Under the pieces are notes generated by a model. The model did no database searches, was not told where the DNA came from, and worked only from the letters and a program-made list of their open reading frames with translations. Positions 34,988-44,738 of a stretch of DNA of 64,000 bases are shown here, one piece after another (position 1 is the first letter of the stretch; each line of letters starts with the position of its first letter). The position numbers and the translations under genes were made by a program. This DNA is from an uncultured Acidobacteriota bacterium (GTDB taxonomy: Bacteria; Acidobacteriota; Terriglobia; Bryobacterales; Bryobacteraceae), in NCBI GenBank assembly GCA_902826605.1, contig CADEFM010000001.1:124001-188000 (forward strand), written 5' to 3'.

Positions 34988-36157
34988 ATGAGTACTCTTT
35001 CCATACGCGACCTCGATCTCAAGGGGAAGCGCGTTTTCATGAGGGTGGATTTCAATGTGCCTCTCGCACCCGGAGGCAAGGAAATCACCAGCGACAAAAG
35101 GATTCAGGCGTCACTGCCCAGTATTCGTTATGCGCTTGAACAAGGCGCGGCGTTGATTCTGGCCAGCCACCTTGGCCGGCCCAAAGGCAAGCCGAACCAG
35201 GAGATGAGCTTGGCGCCCGTGGCCGAACGCCTGTCCGCGCTGCTGGGGAAACCTGTTGCGATGGCGCCCGATTGCGTTGGTCCCCAAGTGCAAGCCATGC
35301 TGCCGAAACCCGGCGAGGTGCTGTTGCTTGAAAACCTGCGCTTCCACGCCGAGGAAGAAAAAAACGATCCCGAATTTTCCAAACAACTCGCCGCGCTGTG
35401 CGACGTGTATGTGAACGACGCTTTCGGGTCGGCCCACCGCGCCCACGCATCCACCGTCGGCATGATCCAGTTCGTCAAGCAGGCGGGAGCCGGTCTACTG
35501 ATGGACAAGGAACTTGAATACTTGAACAAGGTCACCCGCAACCCGGAGCGCCCGTGCGTTGCGATCCTTGGCGGCGCAAAAGTTTCCGACAAGATCGAAG
35601 TCATCCAGAACCTGATGAAGGTAGTGGATCGCCTGCTGATTGGCGGCGCGATGGCCTACACTTTCCTGCGTGCGCGCGGCGAGACGACCGGAAAATCATT
35701 GGTGGAAGAAGACAAGATCGATCTCGCGAAAGAATTGATGGCGTCGAGCGGCGATAAACTTATGCTCCCCGTGGATCACGTTGTCGCCGCCGAGTTCAAG
35801 GCAGGTGCGGAGAACGAAGTAGTGGCCACGGTACCTGACGGCGAGATGGGGCTCGACATCGGACCGAAAACGATCGAGGCTTATGCCAATGTAATCGCAG
35901 GCGCGAAAACCATCATTTGGAATGGTCCCATGGGCGTTTTCGAAATGCCTCCGTTCGACAAGGGGACCGTGGCGCTGGCGAACGCGGTGGCCAAATCCGG
36001 CGCGATAAGCGTGGTCGGTGGTGGCGATTCCGAGAAGGCGATCAAATCCGCAGGAGTTGCGAGCAAGATTTCCCACGTATCCACAGGGGGCGGGGCATCG
36101 CTGGAATTTCTGGGGGGGATTGAACTGCCGGGCGTGAAGGCCCTGGCGCGGTCATGA
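34988..36157 (+). CDS. pgk: Phosphoglycerate kinase
   Basis: 389 residues with N-terminal [20 protein letters not shown], substrate-binding [22 protein letters not shown] and C-terminal nucleotide-binding [12 protein letters not shown] and [11 protein letters not shown]. The glycolytic enzyme converts 1,3-bisphosphoglycerate plus ADP to 3-phosphoglycerate plus ATP. The start ATG (34988) has no clear Shine-Dalgarno. Confidence 0.97.
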   Translation: MSTLSIRDLDLKGKRVFMRVDFNVPLAPGGKEITSDKRIQASLPSIRYALEQGAALILASHLGRPKGKPNQEMSLAPVAERLSALLGKPVAMAPDCVGPQVQAMLPKPGEVLLLENLRFHAEEEKNDPEFSKQLAALCDVYVNDAFGSAHRAHASTVGMIQFVKQAGAGLLMDKELEYLNKVTRNPERPCVAILGGAKVSDKIEVIQNLMKVVDRLLIGGAMAYTFLRARGETTGKSLVEEDKIDLAKELMASSGDKLMLPVDHVVAAEFKAGAENEVVATVPDGEMGLDIGPKTIEAYANVIAGAKTIIWNGPMGVFEMPPFDKGTVALANAVAKSGAISVVGGGDSEKAIKSAGVASKISHVSTGGGASLEFLGGIELPGVKALARS

Positions 36158-36185
36158 GGTTTCCGTTTCGCTTCCGCGTCACCGT

Positions 36186-36215
36186 TTGACACCCCCCGCC
36201 CCCCTCGGCTAACCT
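36186..36215 (+). promoter_or_regulatory. Promoter of the rplM-frr operon
   Basis: TTGACA (36186-36191), 18-nt C-rich spacer, TAACCT (36210-36215). An untranslated leader of about 30 nt follows, with GGAGAAGG 10 nt before the rplM start. A CCCCT/AGGGG pair spans the -10 region (36201-36220). Confidence 0.5.
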
Positions 36216-36253
36216 AGGGGATTGAACGACTCCAACGGAGAAGGTCTGTCTAC

Positions 36254-36682
36254 ATGAAAACCGTAATTCCCTCGGCTCAAGGTATTGAGCGCAAATGGCA
36301 TTTGATGGATGCCGAGGCGGCAGTATTGGGACGGCTGGCAAGCAAGGCCGCCAATATCCTGATGGGCAAGCATAAGCCGAGCTATACGCCTTATATCGAC
36401 ACAGGCGACCACGTGATCGTGGTCAACGCGGCGAAAGTGAAATTGACCGGCGCTAAGGAAGAGCAGAAGATTTACCGCCGCCACTCCGGTTATCCGGGCG
36501 GGCTGACGGAAACCAAGGCCCGCATCGTGCGCGAAGCGCGTCCGGCGCGGATGGTGGAAGAAGCAATCCAGGGCATGCTGCCGAAAAATAAACTTGGCAA
36601 GCAGATGTACCGGAAGCTGCAGGTGTATGCGGGTCCGAAGCATCCGCATGACGCGCAGAAGCCCACGGCATTGCCGGTTTAA
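36254..36682 (+). CDS. rplM: 50S ribosomal protein L13
   Basis: 142 residues with WHLMDAEAAVLGRLASKAA, GDHVIVVNAAKVKLTG and the C-terminal YAGPKHPHDAQKP, characteristic of L13. First gene of the operon; rpsI follows after 34 nt. Confidence 0.98.
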   Translation: MKTVIPSAQGIERKWHLMDAEAAVLGRLASKAANILMGKHKPSYTPYIDTGDHVIVVNAAKVKLTGAKEEQKIYRRHSGYPGGLTETKARIVREARPARMVEEAIQGMLPKNKLGKQMYRKLQVYAGPKHPHDAQKPTALPV

Positions 36683-36716
36683 GAAGAGCCGGTATAGGAA
36701 TTCATAGGAGATACGA

Positions 36717-37112
36717 GTGGCAGCACTAGTGCAACATTTGGGTACGGGACGCCGCAAACGCGCGGTGGCCCGAGTGTTTTTGCGGCCGGGTAGCGGCAAG
36801 ATCTCGGTCAACGGGCGCGAGTTCGAAGACTATTTCCCGAGCGACGCTTCGCGCGCGATCGTGAAGCAGCCGCTGCTGGCAACGGAAACGGCCGATAAGT
36901 TCGACATATTGATCAATGCCGATGGCGGCGGGCCCAACGGCCAGGCCGGCGCGGCAAAGCTGGGCATTGCCCGCGCGCTGTTGGAATTTAACGCGGAACT
37001 GCGCGGCAAGCTCAAGGAACTCGGCTTCCTCACGCGGGACGCGCGCGAGCATGAGCGCAAGAAGTACGGCCAGAAGGGCGCTCGCAAGCGGTTCCAGTTC
37101 TCCAAGCGCTAA
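36717..37112 (+). CDS. rpsI: 30S ribosomal protein S9
   Basis: 131 residues, GTG start preceded by GGAGATAC. Signature [19 protein letters not shown] and [19 protein letters not shown]; the C-terminus [17 protein letters not shown] reaches the tRNA anticodon region at the P site. Pairs with rplM as in most bacteria. Confidence 0.98.
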   Translation: MAALVQHLGTGRRKRAVARVFLRPGSGKISVNGREFEDYFPSDASRAIVKQPLLATETADKFDILINADGGGPNGQAGAAKLGIARALLEFNAELRGKLKELGFLTRDAREHERKKYGQKGARKRFQFSKR

Positions 37113-37126
37113 ATCTTTGTTTTTTG

Positions 37127-37241
37127 GCCGGTGCAGCAGCGCCGGCTTATTATCCATCATTCACCCGGGCCACAAATTCCGCTTTGGGCCGTGGCCAGGC
37201 GATAACCTGGGGTTCGCCCCCCACAGGTAAAGGAGTACTTT
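37127..37241 (+). promoter_or_regulatory. Structured rpsI-rpsB spacer, possible S2 leader
   Basis: A hairpin GCCGGTGC/GCGCCGGC (37127-37134 with 37139-37146, loop AGCA) is followed by TTATTAT, a weak terminator or attenuator. Downstream are three overlapping pairings: GGCCAC/GTGGCC (37168-37173, 37191-37196), CCAGG/CCTGG (37195-37199, 37206-37210) and GGGG-TTCG-CCCC (37209-37220). Neighbouring pairs share bases and cannot coexist, suggesting a switching leader. AAAGGAG precedes the TTG start. Confidence 0.4.
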
Positions 37242-38084
37242 TTGCCGTCGATTAGCATGAAGGAATTGCTCGAAGCAGGCGTTCATTTCGGGCACCAGAC
37301 CAAGCGCTGGAATCCAAAGATGAAAGAATACATCTTTGGCGAACGCAACGGGATCTACATCGTAGATCTTCAAAAAACCCTGAAGTTGTTCAAAGACGCC
37401 ATGCGCTACGTAGGCGAAATGGCCGCCCAGGGCAAGACGGTTTTGTTTGTCGGCACCAAAAGACAAGCCCAGGAAGCCATCGCCGAAGAAGCCACGCGCT
37501 GTTCGCAGTTTTACGTCAATCAACGCTGGCTGGGCGGCTTGCTCACCAACATGACCACCGTGCAGAAATCCATCAAGCGTCTGAAAGAACTCGACGCCAT
37601 GGCCGAAGCCGGCTGGGAAGGGCGTGTGAAGAAGGAAGTGATCCGGCTGGATCGCGAGCGCAAGCACCTGAACCAGAATCTGGCGGGCATCAAGGACATG
37701 AATGGTCTGCCGGATGTGATGTTCGTCATCGATTCCAACAAGGAAGCCATTGCCGTGGAAGAGGCCCGCAAGCTGGGAATCCCGGTAGTTGCCGTCGTCG
37801 ACACCAATTGCGATCCCGATAAAGTGGACCATGTCATCCCCGGCAACGACGACGCTCTGCGCGCGATTCGCCTGTTCACCACCAAGATCGCCGACGCCGT
37901 GTACGAAGGCCGCCAGCTTGCCACCGAGCAGGACTTCGCCGCCGAGAAGTTGGTTGCGACGGACGAGACGCCGGTCGAGGACATTCCCGAGTATGCGCAG
38001 TACGTGGATCCGAAGTATTCCGAGCAGTTGATGTCGGAATCGATGCCGGACGACGATCTGCCGTCCATGTCGCAACCGGCCTAG
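37242..38084 (+). CDS. rpsB: 30S ribosomal protein S2
   Basis: 280 residues. [24 protein letters not shown]-type [14 protein letters not shown], and [12 protein letters not shown] identify S2. The TTG at 37242 has AAAGGAG at good spacing and gives the conserved N-terminus; ATG 37257 would remove five residues. The acidic C-terminal extension ([18 protein letters not shown] onwards) is longer than in E. coli. rpsB-tsf order is conserved. Confidence 0.97.
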   Translation: MPSISMKELLEAGVHFGHQTKRWNPKMKEYIFGERNGIYIVDLQKTLKLFKDAMRYVGEMAAQGKTVLFVGTKRQAQEAIAEEATRCSQFYVNQRWLGGLLTNMTTVQKSIKRLKELDAMAEAGWEGRVKKEVIRLDRERKHLNQNLAGIKDMNGLPDVMFVIDSNKEAIAVEEARKLGIPVVAVVDTNCDPDKVDHVIPGNDDALRAIRLFTTKIADAVYEGRQLATEQDFAAEKLVATDETPVEDIPEYAQYVDPKYSEQLMSESMPDDDLPSMSQPA

Positions 38085-38165
38085 GCACCCCAGAACATCT
38101 ACGCGCGGCAGGCCGGATGCGGCTGGCCGTGCTTGGCCACATCGCCACTCAATGAGGAAGAGATC

Positions 38166-38798
38166 ATGGAAATCAGTGCACAACTAGTGAAGCAGCTCCG
38201 CGACAAAACCGGGGCAGGGATGATGGAGTGTAAGAAAGCGCTGGTGGAATCCGGCGGCGATTTGGACGCGGCGGAAGTCATTTTGCGCAAGTCCGGCATC
38301 GCCTCGGCCGCCAAGAAAGCCACGCGCACCACCAAACAGGGTGTGATCAGCAGCTACATCCACGCAGGCGCGCAGATCGGCGTGTTGATCGAGGTCAACT
38401 GCGAATCCGACTTCGTGGCCCGTACCGAGGATTTCCAGGAGCTGGTTCACGATCTGGCGATGCAGGTAGCCGCCGCCGATCCGCAGTTTGTTCGCCGCGA
38501 GGATGTGACGCAAGCGGCCCTGGATAAAGAGCGCGACATCGCACGAGCCCGCGCGGTAGCGGAAGGCAAGCCCGAGAAGATCCTCGACAAGATCGTGGAA
38601 GGCCGCCTGGCTAAGTATTATGAAGAGGTGTGCCTGTTGGAGCAGCCCTTCATCAAGGAGAACACGACCACCATTACAGACCTGATCAAGGCGAAGATCG
38701 CCAAATTGGGCGAAAATATTTCGGTGGCCCGGTTCGTGCGCTTCAAAGTGGGCGATACGGCGGCGTCAGAGGATAGTAACGCCGCAGCCCAGGGCTAG
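38166..38798 (+). CDS. tsf: Elongation factor Ts
   Basis: 210 residues. [20 protein letters not shown] is the EF-Ts signature with the TDVGMMDCKKAL-like element; core [18 protein letters not shown]. It recycles EF-Tu-GDP. The ATG at 38166 follows GAGGAAGAG. Shorter than E. coli EF-Ts, lacking part of the coiled-coil subdomain, as in many other bacteria. Confidence 0.97.
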   Translation: MEISAQLVKQLRDKTGAGMMECKKALVESGGDLDAAEVILRKSGIASAAKKATRTTKQGVISSYIHAGAQIGVLIEVNCESDFVARTEDFQELVHDLAMQVAAADPQFVRREDVTQAALDKERDIARARAVAEGKPEKILDKIVEGRLAKYYEEVCLLEQPFIKENTTTITDLIKAKIAKLGENISVARFVRFKVGDTAASEDSNAAAQG

Positions 38799-38818
38799 CG
38801 GTTGTGGGGCCCTTTAGA

Positions 38819-39568
38819 ATGACAACGGCTGGCACAACAACAACCTCAAATGGGAAAGCGGTGCCCCGTTATCAACGCATTCTGCTCAAGTTGAGTGGCG
38901 AAGTATTGGCCGGGCAGGGTTCGTTCGGAATCGACCCGGAGCGCATGCGCTCCCTGGCAGGAGAAGTAGCCGAAGTGGCCCGGTCTGGCGTTCAAGTGGG
39001 CCTGGTGGTGGGCGGCGGCAACTTCTTTCGCGGCGTGGAGGCGGCGGCGCGCAATATGGATCGCGTGACTGCGGACCAGATGGGCATGCTGGCGACTGTC
39101 ATTAACTCGCTGGCTTTGCAGGACGCGCTTGAAAAACAGGGCGTGCCCACGCGCGTGATGACCGCGATCTCCATTCCCCAAGTGGCCGAGCCCTATATCC
39201 GCCGCCGGGCCATCCGGCACTTGGAAAAAGGCCGCATCGTGGTGTTCTCCGGGGGCACGTCGAATCCATACTTTTCGAGCGATACGGCCGCCACCTTGAG
39301 GGGCCTGGAGATTCACGCCGAAATCGTCGCCAAAGCCACCAGCGTGGACGGCGTGTACGATAAAGATCCCCGCAAACATGCCGATGCGGTACGTTTTGAT
39401 TCCATCGGGTATTCTGAAGTTTTGTCGAGGGACTTGCGGGTTCTGGATGCATCCGCCGTCGCCATGTGCCGCGACAATCGCCTCCCGATCCTGGTCTTTA
39501 ATTTAACGGTCCACGGCAATATTATGCGTATGGCAATGGGAGAGCCGATCGGCACGCTGATATCGTAG
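38819..39568 (+). CDS. pyrH: UMP kinase
   Basis: 249 residues, hexameric amino acid kinase fold: [52 protein letters not shown] and [15 protein letters not shown]. It phosphorylates UMP. ATG 38819 is used; a GTG at 38804 is an alternative, both adding a Thr-rich N-terminal tail ([11 protein letters not shown]) absent from most homologues. Between tsf and frr as in many genomes. Confidence 0.96.
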   Translation: MTTAGTTTTSNGKAVPRYQRILLKLSGEVLAGQGSFGIDPERMRSLAGEVAEVARSGVQVGLVVGGGNFFRGVEAAARNMDRVTADQMGMLATVINSLALQDALEKQGVPTRVMTAISIPQVAEPYIRRRAIRHLEKGRIVVFSGGTSNPYFSSDTAATLRGLEIHAEIVAKATSVDGVYDKDPRKHADAVRFDSIGYSEVLSRDLRVLDASAVAMCRDNRLPILVFNLTVHGNIMRMAMGEPIGTLIS

Positions 39569-39587
39569 CGCCCCGGCACGAAGACAC

Positions 39588-40187
39588 ATGAAACCTGAAC
39601 AAGCAGCCGCGCCCCAGAATTTTCAAAGCGTGAAGGATATTGAAAGTCACGCGAAGACGCGCATGGATAAAGTGCTTGCGGATTTGCAGCACGATATGGC
39701 GGCCATCCGCACCGGCCGCGCGTCAGTGGGTATTTTCGACAACATCAAAGTGGACTATTACGGAACGCCCACCCCCATCAATCAGCTCGCGAACCTGCAT
39801 GTGCCGGAAGCGACGCTGATCACGATTCAGCCGTGGGACGTTTCGCAGATCGCGGCCATTGAAAAGGCGATCCGCACTTCCGATCTGGGATTGAATCCGG
39901 CCAACGACGGCAAGCTGATCCGCGTGCCGATTCCATCGCTCACCGAGGAGCGCCGCAAAGAAATCGTGAAGCGCCTGCATCATGTGGCCGAGGATCATCG
40001 CGTGGCCGCGCGCAACATCCGGCGTGACGCCAATGAGCATCTGAAGAAATTGCTCAAAGACAAGGCCATCAGCGAAGACGAAGAACGCCGCGCCCTGGAC
40101 GACGTTCAAAAAATGACTGACGCTCACATCTCAAAGATCGACGAAGCGTCGAAGGCCAAAGAGAAGGACATTCTCAACGTCAAGTAG
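39588..40187 (+). CDS. frr: Ribosome recycling factor
   Basis: 199 residues. RMDKVLADLQHDMAAIRTGRAS, VDYYGTPTPINQLANLHVPE and LTEERRKEIVKRLHHVAEDH are RRF hallmarks. Splits post-termination ribosomes with EF-G. The N-terminal ~15 residues are an extra tail. Last gene of the operon; its stop abuts the converging monooxygenase gene. Confidence 0.98.
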   Translation: MKPEQAAAPQNFQSVKDIESHAKTRMDKVLADLQHDMAAIRTGRASVGIFDNIKVDYYGTPTPINQLANLHVPEATLITIQPWDVSQIAAIEKAIRTSDLGLNPANDGKLIRVPIPSLTEERRKEIVKRLHHVAEDHRVAARNIRRDANEHLKKLLKDKAISEDEERRALDDVQKMTDAHISKIDEASKAKEKDILNVK

Positions 40188-41705
40188 TCAGGCCGCGGCC
40201 ATGCGCGCGAGACCCTGGTCTCCTCGCACCTTCGCTAGTGTCTGAAGCTGCGTCCGTTGCTGGGGTGTGATCGCGTCGATGGACGGCGGGCCAGCCAGCC
40301 GCGCCTGCTCAACGTAGCGGGCGGCGGCATCGGGGATGGCATCGTGACCTTCCAGGCGGAACGATACCGCGGCTAACGGACCAAACAACAACGCGCGGGC
40401 CAGCTCAGGCCAGCGGCTGACGTCCGGCTCCACGCCCGCGGCGCGCGCGAACAACAACGCATTCGTGTGCGACATCGTAAGCTGCGGACCTCCGCGCCGG
40501 GAGCGGTACGCCGCCACGCCTTCCACCATTTGCTCGCGCGAGGGCAGGGGCACCGCGCCGCTCGTGGTATACGCGATCCAGCGGGCTTGCAATTCCAGAA
40601 CGCTGAAATAGGGGCCAGCCTGTTCGAACAAGCCGAGAAACGCGAGGCCGGGAAGATCCGGATGAAACGTATGCTGATACAGGTCAATATGGTGCGCGTC
40701 CACATTGAGCGTTTCGCGAATTTCTTCGCCGAGGAACGGCAGATTCAATTCGAATCCGGTTCCTAAAATGATGGCGTCGAATTCCCCGGCGCTGCCATCG
40801 GCGAAGTGCACGCGATTGCCGTCCACCGCAGACATCCACGGCTTGATGATGATGCGGCCTTCCGCGACCAGCGGCAGGTAATGCTGGCACAGAGTAATGC
40901 CGGCGGCGAAGACATCCGCGGCGGGCGCCGGCGCGCCGAACTGATCGGGGCTGCCAAAGGAATTCACGATGAAGTCCTTCAGGCCTTGACCCACCGCTGG
41001 CATAGGGAAACATTCGGCTGCCAGAGCGCCGAAGCGCGTCAAAGCCACCTGCTCCACCGGCACACCCGCCAATAGTTTGAAGAGAACATAACGCTGACGC
41101 CGCTGCGTCACGGTGACGCTTGCCGCTCCCAGCATCGCCAGGTCGCTCGCGATTTCTAGGGCGCTAATCGCGCATCCCGCCACTAAAACATGCTGGCCTC
41201 GGTAACACTCCGGATGCTTGTACCCGAACGTATGGGTGACGCCGCCGCGCCCGGAAAAGGTGCCGATCCCCTGCACGGGCGGCGTCCGCGGCTTGTTGTA
41301 GCGCCCGGTGGCGACCACCGCTTTGAAGAAGCGTTCCTCACGGCCAGCGGCCCGAACCAGCCAGCCATCACTGTCGCGCCGGATCTGCTGGACGGGCGTG
41401 CTCAAGCGAATGCGCGGCGTCAGGTCGAATTGATCCGCATAACGATGCAAATAGGCGCGCATGTCCTGGTTGCTCGGGTAAAGGGGAGATTCCGCCGCGT
41501 GGGGCAGGTCGCTGAACGCGGTCATTTGGTGGCTGGTGTTGGTGTGCATGGAAGGCCACACGCCGCTGTGATGCGGGTCGCCGCTCCATTGGCCGCCTAG
41601 CGCGGGACCTTGCTCAAAAATGACGGGCTCAAACCCTTCCGACTGAAGATAGCGCGCGGCAACCAAGCCTCCGGGTCCGGCACCAATGACGGCTACTTTT
41701 TCCAT
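40188..41705 (-). CDS. Flavin-containing monooxygenase (class B)
   Basis: 505 residues: FAD-binding VAVIGAGPGGLVAARYLQSE and a second Rossmann motif HVLVAGCAISALEIASDL, where Ala replaces the second Gly of GxGxxS. FMO-type motif FSGRGGVTHTFGYKHP and DAIILGTGFELNLPFL (the ATG motif). Such enzymes oxidise nucleophilic N or S atoms or act as Baeyer-Villiger monooxygenases; substrate not predictable. Single gene. Confidence 0.87.
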   Translation of the reverse strand: MEKVAVIGAGPGGLVAARYLQSEGFEPVIFEQGPALGGQWSGDPHHSGVWPSMHTNTSHQMTAFSDLPHAAESPLYPSNQDMRAYLHRYADQFDLTPRIRLSTPVQQIRRDSDGWLVRAAGREERFFKAVVATGRYNKPRTPPVQGIGTFSGRGGVTHTFGYKHPECYRGQHVLVAGCAISALEIASDLAMLGAASVTVTQRRQRYVLFKLLAGVPVEQVALTRFGALAAECFPMPAVGQGLKDFIVNSFGSPDQFGAPAPAADVFAAGITLCQHYLPLVAEGRIIIKPWMSAVDGNRVHFADGSAGEFDAIILGTGFELNLPFLGEEIRETLNVDAHHIDLYQHTFHPDLPGLAFLGLFEQAGPYFSVLELQARWIAYTTSGAVPLPSREQMVEGVAAYRSRRGGPQLTMSHTNALLFARAAGVEPDVSRWPELARALLFGPLAAVSFRLEGHDAIPDAAARYVEQARLAGPPSIDAITPQQRTQLQTLAKVRGDQGLARMAAA

Positions 41706-41778
41706 AGCGTCAAGTGTGCGGCACTGTGCTCAAGAGTGTCAAACGGTCTTATGCCGGCGGCCTTGATACCCTGAGATC

Positions 41779-43278
41779 ATGAGAGTTTTCCCGGTTCTGT
41801 TGCTGCTGGCGAGTTGGTTGCCGGCGCAGTCGCTCAAAGAGTTCGAAAAAAAAGTCACCGAGTTTACGCTGGCCAATGGCCTGCACTTCATCGTGATTGA
41901 ACGGCATGACGCGCCGGTGGTGTCCTTCCACACCTACGTCAACGTGGGTTCGGTCAACGATCCCACCGGGCAGACGGGACTGGCGCATATGTTCGAGCAC
42001 ATGGCGTTCAAGGGCACGCCAGTGATCGGCACCAAGAACCGGACCGCCGAGAAAGCCGCCCTCGACGCGGTGGAACGCGCTTATGACCGCTTGGAGGCCG
42101 AGCGCCGCAAAGGCCGCTTGGCGGTCGGCGCTACGGTGGAGGCGCTCGAGAAAACCCTGGTGGCGGCCATCGCAAAAGCCGACGACCTGGTGGAACCGAA
42201 TGAATATGACCGCGTGGTGGAATCGAATGGCGGCCTGGACATGAACGCCGGCACGGGACAGGATTCCACGAATTACTACTACAGCTTTCCGTCGAACCGG
42301 GTGGAGTTGTGGTTTCTGTTGGAATCCGAGCGATTCTTGCAGCCGGTGTTTCGCGAATTTTACAAGGAGCGGGACGTTGTGCGGGAAGAGCGCCGCATGC
42401 GCGTGGAATCCAGTCCGCAAGGCAAGCTGGTGGAGGCGATGCTCGCCACGGCGTTTGCCGCGCATCCCTATCGCGTGACGCCGGGGGGCTGGGCCAGCGA
42501 TATCGAAAGCTTCCGGCGGCCGCAGGCGGAGCAATTCTACAAACGGTACTACGTTCCGGCGAACATGACCGTCGGCCTGGCCGGCGACATTACTCCCGCG
42601 GAGGCGCAACGATTAGCGCGGAAGTATTTCGGAAGATTGCCGAAGGGTCCGCTACCCGCGCCTGTGAGCACCGTGGAACCGGAGCAGGAAGGGGAGAAAC
42701 GGGTGGCCGTGGCATCGCCTGCGCAACCGTTTCTGGTGATTGGATATAAGCGCCCGGATCAGTATTCGAAGGACGACGCGGCGCTGGGGGTCCTGAGTGA
42801 AGTGCTCTCCAGCGGACGGACGGGGATCATTTACAAAGAAATGGTGAGGGACCAGCAAATCGCACTTGGAGCCGCGAGCCAGCCTTCCTTTCCCGGCAGC
42901 CGCTATCCTTCCCTGTTCTTGTTCTACTCGGCTCCTTCATCGGGGCATACCGTGGAGGAGAGCGAAAAGGCGCTCTACGCGATCATCGAGCGTGTCAAGG
43001 AAGACCCGATAGACGACCTTGTGATGAAGCGCGTGAAAACCAAGCTGCGCGCGGAATTGATCCGCAAGCTGGCGAGCAACACAGGGCTCGCGGCGGAGCT
43101 GTGCAGCTACTACGTCAACTATGGAGATTGGCGCACTTTATTTACCGAGCTTGAAGATTTCGATAAAGTCACGGCGGACGATGTCCGGCGCGTGGCCAAG
43201 CAGTATTTGATTCCACGAAATCGTACGGTTGCGTACAGCTACGCTCCCGCGCCGGCGGGCAATGGAGGTGCGAAATGA
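41779..43278 (+). CDS. Secreted M16 peptidase, catalytic subunit
   Basis: A signal peptide (VFPVLLLLASWLPAQ) and a 480-residue insulinase-family zinc peptidase with the HxxEH motif GLAHMFEHMAFKGT (H70, E73, H74) and downstream Glu in ERRMRVESSPQGK region. It belongs to the M16B type with two homologous halves. The stop overlaps the next gene by ATGA, so the pair is translationally coupled. Confidence 0.93.
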   Translation: MRVFPVLLLLASWLPAQSLKEFEKKVTEFTLANGLHFIVIERHDAPVVSFHTYVNVGSVNDPTGQTGLAHMFEHMAFKGTPVIGTKNRTAEKAALDAVERAYDRLEAERRKGRLAVGATVEALEKTLVAAIAKADDLVEPNEYDRVVESNGGLDMNAGTGQDSTNYYYSFPSNRVELWFLLESERFLQPVFREFYKERDVVREERRMRVESSPQGKLVEAMLATAFAAHPYRVTPGGWASDIESFRRPQAEQFYKRYYVPANMTVGLAGDITPAEAQRLARKYFGRLPKGPLPAPVSTVEPEQEGEKRVAVASPAQPFLVIGYKRPDQYSKDDAALGVLSEVLSSGRTGIIYKEMVRDQQIALGAASQPSFPGSRYPSLFLFYSAPSSGHTVEESEKALYAIIERVKEDPIDDLVMKRVKTKLRAELIRKLASNTGLAAELCSYYVNYGDWRTLFTELEDFDKVTADDVRRVAKQYLIPRNRTVAYSYAPAPAGNGGAK

Positions 43279-44738
43279 GAAGTTTCGTTATCTTGCTGGC
43301 CAGTGCGGCGCTGGTGTTCGGGCAAGCGCCGGCGGCCCCAGCGACCTCCGGAGCCACGTCGGGAGCCACGGCGGCGAGTCCTTCGTACAAGGATCTGAAG
43401 TTTCCGAAGTTGAAGCAGGTCAAGATCCCGGATGTGCCCGCCTTCACGCTATCCAATGGGATGCGGCTTTTTCTGCTGGAAGATCATGAGCTGCCCTTAG
43501 TCAGCGGATTCGCGCTGGTGCGCACCGGAAATCTATTCGACCCGGACGACAAGCGGGGCCTTTCGCAGGTGATGGCGGAGGTGCAGCGAGCAGGGGGGAC
43601 GGCCTTAAAGACCGGCGATCAACTCGACGAAGAACTAGAGAATATCGCGGCGTCGGTGGAATCCAGCATGGGCGAGACTAGCGCCACCGTCAGTTTTTCA
43701 GGGTTGCAAGAAACCTCCGAACAGGTCTTGCGAATCTTCAAGGACGTATTGACGGCTCCGGAATTCCGGCAGGACAAGATCGACCTGACACTGAGTCAGC
43801 TGCGCAGCAGCATCGCGCGGCGCAACGATGATGCGCAGGGGATTGCCGAGCGCGAGTTGACGAATATCCTCTATGGCCGCGGCACGCCGTATGGATGGAC
43901 CATAGAGTACGAGCATTTGGCACGCATCCAGCGCGAAGATCTGCAGCAATTTTACCGGCGCTATTACTTTCCCAAGAACATCATGCTGGCGGTCTACGGC
44001 GATTTCACGGCGTCGGAAATGAAAGACCGGCTGGAAAAGCTATTCGCCGATTGGAAGGTGGAGCAACCTGCAGCGCCTCCCTTTCCAGCGGTGAACGCAA
44101 AGCCTGCGCCGGGCGTGTTTCTGGCTGAGAAGCCCGACGTTACGCAAACGTTTTTCTCGCTCGGTCTATTGGGTGGGACGTTGCGCGACCCGGACTATCC
44201 AGTGCTTCAGGTGGCAACGAATATCCTGGGCAGCGGATTCACCAGCCGCTTGATGTCGCAGATCCGCACCAAGCTAGGGCTGGCGTATTCGGTGGGGGCC
44301 GGGTGGGGCGCGCAGTATAATCATCCGGGAACGTTTCGCATTACGGGCAGCACTAAGTCCGCCAGTTCGGCGGATGCAATGGCGGCGGCGAAGACGGAAC
44401 TCGAAAAAATGCGAACCTCGCTGGTCACGGAGCAGGAACTTCAGACGGCGAAAGACTCGGTACTCAACGGTTTTGTATTCAACTTCGATAGCCCTTCGAA
44501 GACGCTGAATAGGGTGCTGCTCTATGAATACTTCGGTTATCCCAAGGACTTTCTGTTCGAATATCAGAAGCGAATTTCGGCTGTAACCCGCGCCGATGTG
44601 CTCCGCGTCTATAGGGAGCGGATCCATCCCGGGGATCTGACGATGGTTGCTGTGGGCAATCCTAAGGATTTTGGCAAACCCTTGACAGGAGTGGGGAAAG
44701 TCGAGGCCATCGACCTAACGATTCCGGAGCCGAAATGA
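43275..44738 (+). CDS. Secreted M16 peptidase, non-catalytic partner
   Basis: 487 residues with a signal peptide and an Ala/Thr-rich linker. The position of HxxEH reads GLSQVMAEVQRAGGT, so zinc binding is lost, while the R/Y pair of the partner subunit is kept (RLMSQIRTKLGLAYSVGAGW). Heterodimeric M16B peptidases use one active and one inactive subunit. Coupled to the genes on both sides by 4-nt ATGA overlaps. Confidence 0.92.
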   Translation: MRSFVILLASAALVFGQAPAAPATSGATSGATAASPSYKDLKFPKLKQVKIPDVPAFTLSNGMRLFLLEDHELPLVSGFALVRTGNLFDPDDKRGLSQVMAEVQRAGGTALKTGDQLDEELENIAASVESSMGETSATVSFSGLQETSEQVLRIFKDVLTAPEFRQDKIDLTLSQLRSSIARRNDDAQGIAERELTNILYGRGTPYGWTIEYEHLARIQREDLQQFYRRYYFPKNIMLAVYGDFTASEMKDRLEKLFADWKVEQPAAPPFPAVNAKPAPGVFLAEKPDVTQTFFSLGLLGGTLRDPDYPVLQVATNILGSGFTSRLMSQIRTKLGLAYSVGAGWGAQYNHPGTFRITGSTKSASSADAMAAAKTELEKMRTSLVTEQELQTAKDSVLNGFVFNFDSPSKTLNRVLLYEYFGYPKDFLFEYQKRISAVTRADVLRVYRERIHPGDLTMVAVGNPKDFGKPLTGVGKVEAIDLTIPEPK

